Source: Pedococcus sp. 5OH_020
GTDB taxonomy: Bacteria; Actinomycetota; Actinomycetes; Actinomycetales; Dermatophilaceae
Direction: 5' to 3'
Assembly: GCF_027812955.1 (NCBI RefSeq)
Contig: NZ_JAPYZV010000010.1
Span: forward strand, 62,001 to 126,000
Length of the DNA stretch: 64,000 nt
Shown: piece after piece, positions 57,337 through 64,000 of the stretch
Numbering within the stretch: the stretch's first letter is position 1
Layout: the number at the start of each line of letters is the position of its first letter
Translations under genes and position numbers: made by a program
Notes under the pieces: model-generated
Database searches by the model: none
Told to the model about the DNA's origin: nothing
Seen by the model: only the letters and a program-made list of their open reading frames with translations

Positions 57337-60009
57337 TCAGTGGGCCGCGTCGTGCCAGGAGCGGCCGACGCCGACACTCACATCGAGTGGGACGTCCAGC
57401 TCCACGGCCCCGCCCATCTCGGCACGCACCACCGCCTCCACGTGGTCGCGCTCTCCCGGCGCGATCTCCAGCACCAGCTCGTCGTGGACCTGGAGCAGCT
57501 GACGTGACCGTGCTCCTGACGCCCGCAGGGCGGCGTCGACGCGGAGCATCGCCACCTTGATGATGTCCGCGGCCGAACCTTGGATCGGGGCGTTGAGCGC
57601 CATCCGCTCGGCCATCTCGCGGCGCTGCCGGTTGTCCGACGTCAGGTCCGGGAGGTAGCGCCGCCGGCCCAGCATGGTCTCGGTGTAGCCGGTGCCCCTG
57701 GCCTGCGCCACGACCTCTTCGAGATACGCCTTCACGCCGCCGAAGCGGGAGAAGTACTCCTCCATCAGACCTTGCGCCTCGCCTGTCGAGATCGTCAGCT
57801 GCTTGGACAGGCCGAACGCGGAAAGCCCGTAGGCCAGCCCGTACGACATGGCCTTCACCTTCGAGCGCATGGCAGCGGTGACGTCCTGCGGGTCCACCGA
57901 GAAGACCCTGGAGCCGACGAAGCGATGCAGGTCCTCACCCGTCCGGAACGCCTCGATCAGCCCTGCGTCACCGGACAGGTGTGCCATGATGCGCATCTCG
58001 ATCTGGCTGTAGTCGGCCGACATGAGGGACTCGTAGCCCTCGCCCACGACGAACACCTGGCGGATCCGGCGGCCCTCGTCAGTGCGGATGGGGATGTTCT
58101 GGAGGTTCGGGTCCGTGGAGGAGAGCCGGCCGGTCGCGGCGATGGTCTGCTGGTAGGTGGTGTGGATGCGGCCGTCGTCGGCCACGGACTTGATGAGACC
58201 CTCGACGGTGACCCGCAGCCGCGAGGCGTCCCGATGCCGCAGCAGCGCCTCCAGGAAGGGGTGCTCGGTCCTGGCGTAGAGGTCGTTCAACGCGTCGGCG
58301 TCTGTGGTGTAGCCGGTCTTGGTCCGACGCGTCTTCGGCAGGCCCAGGGTCTCAAAGAGCACCACCTGGAGCTGTTTGGGCGACCCGAGGTTGATCTGGT
58401 CGCCTCCGATGGCGTCGTACGCGTCGCCCTGCGCCTCACGGACCGCCGCGGCGAAGTCGGCCTCCAGCTCGGTCAGCTGGTCGACGTCGGCGGCGATCCC
58501 GGTCCGCTCCATGCCGGCGAGGACCTGTTCCAGCGGCAGCTCGACGTCCTGCTGGAGAGAGCTGCCGCCGGTCGCCTCGAGCTGGCCCGCGAGCGACGTC
58601 GCCAGGTCGAGCACCGCTCTGGCCCGCACCATCGCGTCCTGCGCGCCGGCGTTGCCCTCGTCGGCGAACTCGAGCAGGCCCTGGCCCGACTCCTCGGTCT
58701 CGGCGCGCAGCTCGCGGCCAAGGTGGCGCAGCACGAGATCCGACAGGTCGTACGATCGCTGGTCCGGCCGCACCAGGTAGGCGGCCAGAGCAGTGTCGGT
58801 GGCCAGGCCGGACACATCCCAGCCGCGCGCCGCCAGGGCGAGGAGCGGTCCCTTGGCGTCGTGGAGGACCTTGGGCCGGTCGGCTGCGGCCAACCAGTCG
58901 CCCACCGCGGCCTCCCCAGCCGGGTCGAGGGTGGTGAGGTCGAGGTAGGCGGCGGCATCACCCTCGGTGGCGAGGCCGAGGGCTGTGGCGTCACCCGTCC
59001 CGCGCCCCCAGTGGCCGACCAGGTGCACGCCCACGCGCACCCCGGGCGGGGCGTACTTCTCCAGCCAGCCGGCGACCTCTCCGGGCTCCAGCACGGCGCC
59101 GTCGAAGTCGAAGCCGTGCTCCGCCTCCTCCTGGGGGGCCTCGAGGTACTCGAAGAGCCGGTCGCGCAGGACCCGGAACTCCAGGCTGTCGAACACGGTG
59201 TGGACCTGTTCGCGGTCCCAGTTCTGGCGCTCGAGATCGGCGATGCTCACGGGCAGAGGCAGGTCGCGGACGAGCTGGTTGAGCCTGCGGTTACGCAGGA
59301 CGGAGTCCAGGTGCTCGCGCAGCGACTCCCCCGCCTTGCCCTTGATCTGGTCCACGTGGGCGACCACCCCGGTGAGGTCGCCGTACTGTCCCAGCCACTT
59401 CGCCGCAGTCTTCGGGCCGACGCCGGGCACGCCGGGCAGGTTGTCGGACGACTCCCCGACCAGCGCCGCCAGGTCGGAGTACCGCTCGGGCGGCACGCCG
59501 TACTTGGCCTCCACCGCGGCCGGCGTCATGCGCGCCAGCTCAGACACACCCTTGACGGGATAGAGGACGGTCGTGCGCTCGTCGACGAGCTGGAAGGAGT
59601 CGCGGTCGCCGGAGCAGATGAGTACCTCCATCTCGTCCTCGGCGGCCTGCGTCGTCAGGGTCGCGAGGACGTCGTCGGCCTCGTAGCCGTCGACCTCCAC
59701 ATACCGGATCTTCAGCGCGTCCAGCACCTCGTGCAGCAGCGAGACCTGGCCCTTGAACTCGTTGGGCGTGGCGGACCTGCCCGCCTTGTACTCGGCGTAC
59801 TCGTCGTTACGGAACGTCTGCCGGGAGATGTCGAAGGCCACCGCGATGTGGGTCGGCTGCTCGTCGCGAAGGACGTTGATCAGCATGGAGGTGAACCCGT
59901 AGACGGCGTTCGTGTGCTGGCCGGTGCTCGTGGAGAAGTTCTCCGCGGGCAGCGCGAAGAAGGCCCGGTAGGCAAGGGAATGACCGTCCAGGAGCAGGAG
60001 TCGACTCAC
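57337..60009 (-). CDS. polA: DNA polymerase I
   Basis: Repair and Okazaki-fragment polymerase. GTG 60009 gives 890 residues opening MSRLLLLDGHSLAYRAFFAL and lies 7 nt after TAGGCT. The 5'-3' exonuclease domain (1-290) keeps its acidic residues (DGYEADDVLATL, CSGDRDSFQLV). The middle 3'-5' exonuclease-like domain lacks the DxE metal site at its first strand (VRVGVHLVGHWG), so proofreading is probably lost, as in other actinobacterial PolA. Polymerase motifs are present: SADYSQIEMRIMAHLS (A), RSKVKAMSYGLAYGLS (B) and LQVHDELVLEI (C). It is divergent from the thioesterase gene with 19 bp between them. Confidence 0.98.
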   Translation of the reverse strand: MSRLLLLDGHSLAYRAFFALPAENFSTSTGQHTNAVYGFTSMLINVLRDEQPTHIAVAFDISRQTFRNDEYAEYKAGRSATPNEFKGQVSLLHEVLDALKIRYVEVDGYEADDVLATLTTQAAEDEMEVLICSGDRDSFQLVDERTTVLYPVKGVSELARMTPAAVEAKYGVPPERYSDLAALVGESSDNLPGVPGVGPKTAAKWLGQYGDLTGVVAHVDQIKGKAGESLREHLDSVLRNRRLNQLVRDLPLPVSIADLERQNWDREQVHTVFDSLEFRVLRDRLFEYLEAPQEEAEHGFDFDGAVLEPGEVAGWLEKYAPPGVRVGVHLVGHWGRGTGDATALGLATEGDAAAYLDLTTLDPAGEAAVGDWLAAADRPKVLHDAKGPLLALAARGWDVSGLATDTALAAYLVRPDQRSYDLSDLVLRHLGRELRAETEESGQGLLEFADEGNAGAQDAMVRARAVLDLATSLAGQLEATGGSSLQQDVELPLEQVLAGMERTGIAADVDQLTELEADFAAAVREAQGDAYDAIGGDQINLGSPKQLQVVLFETLGLPKTRRTKTGYTTDADALNDLYARTEHPFLEALLRHRDASRLRVTVEGLIKSVADDGRIHTTYQQTIAATGRLSSTDPNLQNIPIRTDEGRRIRQVFVVGEGYESLMSADYSQIEMRIMAHLSGDAGLIEAFRTGEDLHRFVGSRVFSVDPQDVTAAMRSKVKAMSYGLAYGLSAFGLSKQLTISTGEAQGLMEEYFSRFGGVKAYLEEVVAQARGTGYTETMLGRRRYLPDLTSDNRQRREMAERMALNAPIQGSAADIIKVAMLRVDAALRASGARSRQLLQVHDELVLEIAPGERDHVEAVVRAEMGGAVELDVPLDVSVGVGRSWHDAAH

Positions 60010-60016
60010 GCATGGC

Positions 60017-60022
60017 AGCCTA
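60017..60022 (-). promoter_or_regulatory. Candidate -10 box of polA (leaderless)
   Basis: TAGGCT on the minus strand with a 7-nt gap to the polA GTG. It lies in the 19-bp space to the divergent thioesterase gene. Confidence 0.5.
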
Positions 60023-60028
60023 TTGGTC

Positions 60029-60460
60029 GTGACCGACACCAACGACTTCGCCTCCGCGCTCAAGACGATGCAGGACCTCAACCCCAGCTCGCTGCTGCAC
60101 CGGATGGAGATCGAGGTCCTCGACGCCACTCCCGAGCGTGTGGTGGGGCGGATGCCCGTCGTTGGAAACACCCAGCCGTACGGTCTCCTGCACGGTGGGG
60201 CGTCGGTGGTGCTGGCCGAGAGCCTCGGTTCGATCGGCTCGGCCCTGCACGCCGGACCGGGCCGCATCGCCGTGGGTCTGGACATCAACGCGACGCATCA
60301 CCGGGCGGCGCGCTCGGGCTTCGTCACGGGCACGGCAACGGCCCTGTCACTGGGCAACACGCTCGCGTCGTACGAGATCGTCATCACCGACGAGCAGGAC
60401 CGGCGGGTCTGCACCTGCCGCCTGACCTGCCTGCTGAGGGACGGCGCTCCGGGCGCCTGA
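60029..60460 (+). CDS. PaaI-family hotdog thioesterase
   Basis: Acyl-CoA thioesterase of the hotdog fold, 143 residues from GTG 60029 (a TTG at 60023 is also possible). The catalytic region is TQPYGLLHGGASVVLAESLG near 47-66, with the HGG motif, and INATHHRAARSGFVTGTATA near 84-103. This matches the YdiI/menaquinone-pathway DHNA-CoA thioesterase-like branch, so phenylacetate or menaquinone intermediates are possible substrates. A polA neighbour of this type is, from memory, common in actinobacteria. Confidence 0.9.
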   Translation: MTDTNDFASALKTMQDLNPSSLLHRMEIEVLDATPERVVGRMPVVGNTQPYGLLHGGASVVLAESLGSIGSALHAGPGRIAVGLDINATHHRAARSGFVTGTATALSLGNTLASYEIVITDEQDRRVCTCRLTCLLRDGAPGA

Positions 60461-60472
60461 GGGGGGCTGCGC

Positions 60473-61054
60473 TCAGCCGGCCAGGCGGTTGGCCGAGGCG
60501 GTGGCGCGGGCCCGGAGCGAGCGGCGGCGGTGCAGCAGGGCCTCGAGCGTGTGCTGGCGTTGCTCGTCGGTGCCGAGCCGGCGCCGCAGCGCGGCCACCG
60601 TCGTGATCCGGCGGACCACCTGGGGGGTGAAGCCGAGGCGGGCGAAGAACCGGTTCGCCTCACGGTGCTGCGCCGGGATGTTGCACCCGATCTGCTCACA
60701 ACCCCGTGAGTCGGCGTACAGGGTGACGGCGCCCAGCAGGTGCCGGGCGACGCCATGCTTGCGGGCTTCGGGGACGACGTACAGCTGGTCGATGGTCACG
60801 CACGGCGCCTCGGTGAGCGCTGAGAAGGGGCTCGTCGCCGCGACGGCGAAGCCGAGCGGACGGCCGTCGCCGACCGCCAGGTAGGCCCGGACGTCGTCGC
60901 GCTGGAGCGCGGACGCGATGCGCCCCTCCGCGGCAGCACGGGCAGCGACCTCGGGACTCGTCCCGCCCTCCACCCGCGCGGACCTCCAGAGCTCGGTGAA
61001 CGACCCCTCCTCGTCCTTGGTGACACGCCTGACACTGATCGCGGGACGGCTCAC
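60473..61054 (-). CDS. GNAT family N-acetyltransferase
   Basis: Single-domain GNAT of 193 residues with unknown acceptor. The acetyl-CoA site is TIDQLYVVPEARKHGVARHL near 87-106; the substrate-side helix AQHREANRFFARLGF follows. The last 40 residues form an Arg/Leu-rich helical extension (AALRRRLGTDEQRQHTLEAL). It is preceded by a 127-bp spacer with a possible promoter (TTGAAG at 61176-61171 and GATAGG at 61152-61147, 18-nt spacing) and ends convergently with the thioesterase gene, 12 nt away. Confidence 0.88.
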   Translation of the reverse strand: MSRPAISVRRVTKDEEGSFTELWRSARVEGGTSPEVAARAAAEGRIASALQRDDVRAYLAVGDGRPLGFAVAATSPFSALTEAPCVTIDQLYVVPEARKHGVARHLLGAVTLYADSRGCEQIGCNIPAQHREANRFFARLGFTPQVVRRITTVAALRRRLGTDEQRQHTLEALLHRRRSLRARATASANRLAG

Positions 61055-61181
61055 CGAACTCCTCCATCGTCGACGGTCTGACTCGTGTACGCGGCTCCCC
61101 CGTAGGCCACCGGCGCCCGCAGAGGCGCCAGACGTAGGACTTTATGCCTATCGGGCCGAGTTCGTGAAGTCTTCAACCGAA

Positions 61182-61733
61182 TCACCGCGGCAGCCGGACC
61201 GATACCAGCGACAGCTCGTAGACGAAGTCGTCCTCGTACCGGTCTCCGACCAGGAACCGCTTGGTGCCCACACGCGTGAAACCGGCCTTGGTGTAGAACC
61301 TCTGAGCGCGCTCGTTGAGCTGGTTCACCCCGAGCCAGACCCCCGTCGCGCCCGCCCGCCGAGCGGTGTCCACGGCTGCCTCCAGGAGCCGCCGGCTGGT
61401 GCCGGCCCCATGGTGCTCGGGCAGCACGTAGAGCTTGCTCAGCTCCGCGGTGGGGCGCAGCGAGACGGCCCGGCGCACGTCCTCGTCGACCGGCTCTCCG
61501 TGCACCACCATGGCGTAGCCCGTCGGCATCCGGTCCTCCTCGGCGAGGAAGACGTCTCGGGCCGGGTCAGCGAGGTAGCGCTCGAAGCACCGCCGCGACA
61601 GGACACCGGAGATGAAGAGGTCGATCGCCTCCACGGTGACGTGCGGCGGGCAGGCGAGCGCGAAGGTCGCCGCCGCCACGTCGGCGAGCACCGGCGCGTC
61701 GTCACCGTTGGCGCGACGCACTTCGACCGGCAC
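61182..61733 (-). CDS. GNAT family N-acetyltransferase
   Basis: GNAT protein of 183 residues, acceptor unknown. Acetyl-CoA motif: LSKLYVLPEHHGAGTSRRLLE near 98-118 (Q/RxxGxG/A form), then VWLGVNQLNERAQRFYTKAGF near 132-152, the usual beta-bulge and Asn/Tyr. The ATG is 2 nt from the PdtaR-like gene, on the same strand, so the two are co-transcribed. It is the better candidate of the two acetyltransferases for a role with the ANTAR system. Confidence 0.9.
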   Translation of the reverse strand: MPVEVRRANGDDAPVLADVAAATFALACPPHVTVEAIDLFISGVLSRRCFERYLADPARDVFLAEEDRMPTGYAMVVHGEPVDEDVRRAVSLRPTAELSKLYVLPEHHGAGTSRRLLEAAVDTARRAGATGVWLGVNQLNERAQRFYTKAGFTRVGTKRFLVGDRYEDDFVYELSLVSVRLPR

Positions 61734-61735
61734 GG

Positions 61736-62374
61736 TCAGGCCTTGTCCATGCCGGTGACGACGGCCTCGGCCACCTCACGCATGCCGAGCCTTCGGTCCA
61801 TGGCCGTCTTCTGGATCCAGCGGAAGGCCTCGGCCTCGGTCAGCTTGAGCTTCTTCATGAGGATGCCCTTGGCACGGTCCACGGCCTTGCGGGTCTCGAG
61901 CCGTTCGCCGAGGTCGGCGATCTCGCTCTCGAGGGCCTTGACCTCGTTCCAGCGGTGCCGCGCGATGTCGATGGCCGGGCCGAGGTCCGAGGCGGTGAAC
62001 GGCTTGACGATGTAGGCCATCACCCCGGCGTCCCGTGCCCGCTCGACCAGCTCCGTCTGGCTGAACGCGGTGAGCATCACGACGGGCGCGAGCCGGTCCG
62101 CGCCTATCGCCTCCGCCGCCGTGATGCCGTCCATGACGGGCATCTTGACGTCCATGATGACGAGGTCCGGCCGCAGCTCCCGGGCCAGCTCCAGGGCCTG
62201 CTCACCGTTGCTCGCCTGCCCCACCACCTCGTATCCGGCCTCTGTCAGCATCTCGGCGAGGTCCAGCCGGATCAGCGCCTCGTCCTCGGCCACGAGGATG
62301 CGGGTCGCGGCGGTGGACGTCGCCGCTGTGGGGGTCGCGGTGGTCGGCGCCGTCTTCGGCTGGGTCTCGCTCAC
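61736..62374 (-). CDS. PdtaR-like ANTAR response regulator
   Basis: Response regulator with an RNA-binding ANTAR output domain, which in PdtaR and relatives acts on structured leaders to prevent termination. GTG 62374 gives 212 residues; a Thr/Ala-rich leader (TAPTTATPTAATSTAA) precedes the receiver domain (ILVAEDEALIRLDL, phospho-acceptor Asp in LVIMDVKMPVMDG, Lys in VKPF). The C-terminal ANTAR helices read RKAVDRAKGILMKKLKLTEA and WIQKTAMDRRLGMREVA. TACGCT lies 6 nt before the GTG. A hybrid kinase gene ends 60 nt upstream on the same strand and may be its partner. Confidence 0.94.
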   Translation of the reverse strand: MSETQPKTAPTTATPTAATSTAATRILVAEDEALIRLDLAEMLTEAGYEVVGQASNGEQALELARELRPDLVIMDVKMPVMDGITAAEAIGADRLAPVVMLTAFSQTELVERARDAGVMAYIVKPFTASDLGPAIDIARHRWNEVKALESEIADLGERLETRKAVDRAKGILMKKLKLTEAEAFRWIQKTAMDRRLGMREVAEAVVTGMDKA

Positions 62375-62380
62375 GGGCCC

Positions 62381-62386
62381 AGCGTA
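62381..62386 (-). promoter_or_regulatory. Candidate -10 box of the PdtaR-like gene (leaderless)
   Basis: TACGCT on the minus strand, 6 nt before the GTG at 62374, in the 60-nt space after the hybrid kinase gene. Confidence 0.45.
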
Positions 62387-62434
62387 TGGGACGGACGTTA
62401 ACGCCACGTTGCCGCAGTGCTTCGTACCGGACAC

Positions 62435-64000
62435 CTACCGGTCGGCAGCATCCTGCAGGGCCGACGCGAGTTCCTCGAGGGCACCCGCTGCCGCCTCCAC
62501 CTCGTCGGCAACGCGGTCCAGGGCCTTCCCGTCCACCACCACGTCGTCCTCGGCGAGGTGCTCGATCTGCTCGCACAGGGCGGCAAGCCGGTGCGCGCCC
62601 AGGTTCGCCGCGCTTCCCTTGAGGGCGTGCGCCAGCCGCCCGAGCTCGTACGCGGTGCCCTCCTCGCGGGCACGTCTCATCTCCGTCGCGGTGCGCCGGG
62701 CGTTGCCGCCGAAGCGTCCGATGAAGCGCAGCAGCATTGTGGGGTCACCGGGGTCCAGGTCCAGCAGCTCGTCCAGCCGAGACCTGTCGAGGATGTCCGG
62801 GTCCACCGGCTCGGCGGATGGGCCGGCGCTGTCCTCCGCCAGGGCGGACAGCTCGACTGCGGGCGACTGACTGGGGGTCGCCCACGGGTCCGGCGCGGCA
62901 CCTTCGCCGCCCTCCGACGCCGCCAGCCACCGCTCCAGGCTCTCCTGCAGCTGCGTCACGTCAACCGGCTTGGTGAGGAAGTCGTCCATCCCCGCGGAGA
63001 GACACCGCTCACGCTCCCCCGCCACCGCCGCTGCTGTGAGGGCGATGATGGGGACCCGTCGACCGGAGCCCTCCAAGGCACGGATCGTCCTGGTGGCCTC
63101 GTAGCCGTCCATCACGGGCATCTGGCAGTCCATCAGGACGGCGTCGACGGCGTACGGGTCGTCGGCGAACCGGCTCACGGCCTCTCGGCCGTCCATGGCA
63201 AGCACCACGTCATACCCCAGGGCGGCGAGGATCCCTTCGGCGACCATCTGGTTCATCGGGTTGTCCTCGACCAGCAGCACCCGACCCTTGGTCGGCGCTT
63301 GCGGCCCGTGGGTGTCGGCTCGAGCTGTCGCGCTGGCCTCCCGTCCAGGTCCCGGTCCGGAGCTGGAGCCGCGTACGGTGCCCGACCTGAGAGCGGCAAC
63401 GGCGTCGAGCAGCCGATGGGCCAGGACCGGCTTGGCCAGCGCACGGTCGACACCGGCATCCGCCAGGCCCGCGGTGTCGAGGTCGCCGGCCGAGGTGAGC
63501 AGCAGCAGCCGCGTCGCATCGTGCCGTCCCTCCTTGCGGACGCGGCGGGCGAACTGGAGGCCGTCGACTCCCGGCATCAGATAGTCCAGCAGCACGACCT
63601 CGAAGGGCGCACCCCCGGCCTGCGCCTCCTCGAGGAGGATCAGCCCTTGTACGGCCGAGGCGGCCGCCCGGCCGTGGGCACCCCACGCCTCGAGCTGGTC
63701 CAGCAGGATGACGCGGTTCGTCTCGTTGTCGTCCACGACGAGAACCCTGGCCCCCCGGACGAGGGACGGAGCCAGCACGTTCGGCGGCGGCTCCTGCGTC
63801 GGATGCGCGAAGGCAGCGGTGAACCAGAAGGTCGAGCCTGAGCCGGGCCTGCTCTCCAGCCCGATCTGGCCGCCCATCGCGTTGACGATCTGGCTGCTGA
63901 TGGCGAGGCCGAGTCCCGTGCCGCCGAACTCCCGGGTGGTCGAGCTGTCACCTTGCGAGAACGCCTCGAACAGGCGGCCCTGCTCGGCCTCCGCGATACC
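62435..64000 (-). CDS. Hybrid sensor histidine kinase with two receivers and HPt domain (5' truncated)
   Basis: The C-terminal 521 residues of a BarA-like multistep phosphorelay kinase; the N-terminus lies beyond the right window edge and the frame is open to it. In order: the end of the HATPase domain ([20 protein letters not shown], then LGLAIS), receiver 1 ([11 protein letters not shown], Asp in [13 protein letters not shown]), a linker, receiver 2 ([12 protein letters not shown], Asp in [16 protein letters not shown], Lys in FLTKPVD), and an HPt domain ([16 protein letters not shown], phospho-acceptor His). All phospho-sites are intact. The ATG at 63877 is internal to the HATPase end and is not the start. 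It precedes the PdtaR-like gene. Confidence 0.94.
   Translation of the reverse strand, partial: GIAEAEQGRLFEAFSQGDSSTTREFGGTGLGLAISSQIVNAMGGQIGLESRPGSGSTFWFTAAFAHPTQEPPPNVLAPSLVRGARVLVVDDNETNRVILLDQLEAWGAHGRAAASAVQGLILLEEAQAGGAPFEVVLLDYLMPGVDGLQFARRVRKEGRHDATRLLLLTSAGDLDTAGLADAGVDRALAKPVLAHRLLDAVAALRSGTVRGSSSGPGPGREASATARADTHGPQAPTKGRVLLVEDNPMNQMVAEGILAALGYDVVLAMDGREAVSRFADDPYAVDAVLMDCQMPVMDGYEATRTIRALEGSGRRVPIIALTAAAVAGERERCLSAGMDDFLTKPVDVTQLQESLERWLAASEGGEGAAPDPWATPSQSPAVELSALAEDSAGPSAEPVDPDILDRSRLDELLDLDPGDPTMLLRFIGRFGGNARRTATEMRRAREEGTAYELGRLAHALKGSAANLGAHRLAALCEQIEHLAEDDVVVDGKALDRVADEVEAAAGALEELASALQDAADR

Noticed and set aside
57580-60606. 1008-codon open frame on the plus strand
   Set aside because: Antisense to polA, whose motifs are complete. 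It also crosses the thioesterase gene in another frame.
63875-63877. ATG as start of the hybrid kinase
   Set aside because: The frame continues upstream through a clear HATPase G2 box to the window edge, so this is an internal methionine.

Overview
The window is GC-rich chromosomal DNA from an actinobacterium. OpcA, RbpA, WhiA, a mycothiol-dependent isomerase-type protein, an F420-type PPOX enzyme, a CoaE-GrpB fusion and a PdtaR-like ANTAR regulator all point that way. The gene set looks most like Micrococcales, perhaps Intrasporangiaceae; that placement is an inference from content. Most of the window is core housekeeping DNA whose order (opcA-pgl ... tpiA-pgk-gap-whiA-yvcK-rapZ-uvrC ... uvrA ... 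uvrB ... coaE-rpsA ... polA-pdtaR) is, from memory, shared with distant actinobacteria such as Streptomyces. Accessory blocks are set into it.

Layout. 1-7 kb: the end of opcA and pgl run rightward and converge on rbpA, secG and the glycolytic operon gap-pgk-tpiA. 5.8-11.9 kb: a leftward operon uvrC-rapZ-yvcK-whiA-ugd, with ugd sitting between whiA and gap. 11.9-17.7 kb: a Rieske lipoprotein diverges from a complete branched-chain amino acid type ABC transporter (livKHMGF). 17.7-25.6 kb: uvrA with a Thr/Lys/Ala-rich tail, a GH15 glucosidase/trehalase, a mycothiol-dependent enzyme, and a histidine kinase with two NarL-type regulators. 26-34.3 kb: an EamA exporter, terC behind a probable Mn2+ riboswitch, a Rho-N-like small protein, an MmcQ-like protein, uvrB, an MFS transporter, coaE-grpB and a PPOX enzyme. 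34.4-37.3 kb: rpsA, a methyltransferase and a DUF4242 protein.

37.3-55.7 kb is the most distinctive part: a cell-envelope glycan locus. It holds two related large membrane proteins with a GT-C-like acidic pair and a shared C-terminal domain, a DUF3068/PorA-family protein, two methyltransferases, an acyltransferase-3, an AftD-type arabinofuranosyltransferase, a GT4 glycosyltransferase, a DUF2613-like small protein, another large membrane protein, and the complete set ubiA-dprE1-dprE2 that makes decaprenyl-phospho-arabinose. The set resembles two separate loci of Corynebacteriales (the Rv0224c-Rv0228/aftD region and the Rv3790-Rv3806c region) fused together. The likely product is an arabinose-containing lipoglycan or wall glycan.

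55.7-64 kb: a lipoprotein hydrolase, polA, a hotdog thioesterase, two GNAT acetyltransferases, a PdtaR-like ANTAR regulator and the 3' part of a hybrid histidine kinase (HATPase-REC-REC-HPt) that leaves the window.

Regulation visible in the sequence: a riboswitch whose expression platform masks the terC ribosome binding site; several long perfect stem-loops at operon ends; and at least nine start codons that lie only 6-7 nt after a TANNNT box, as expected for leaderless mRNAs. I saw no rRNA, tRNA, CRISPR array, prophage or transposase.
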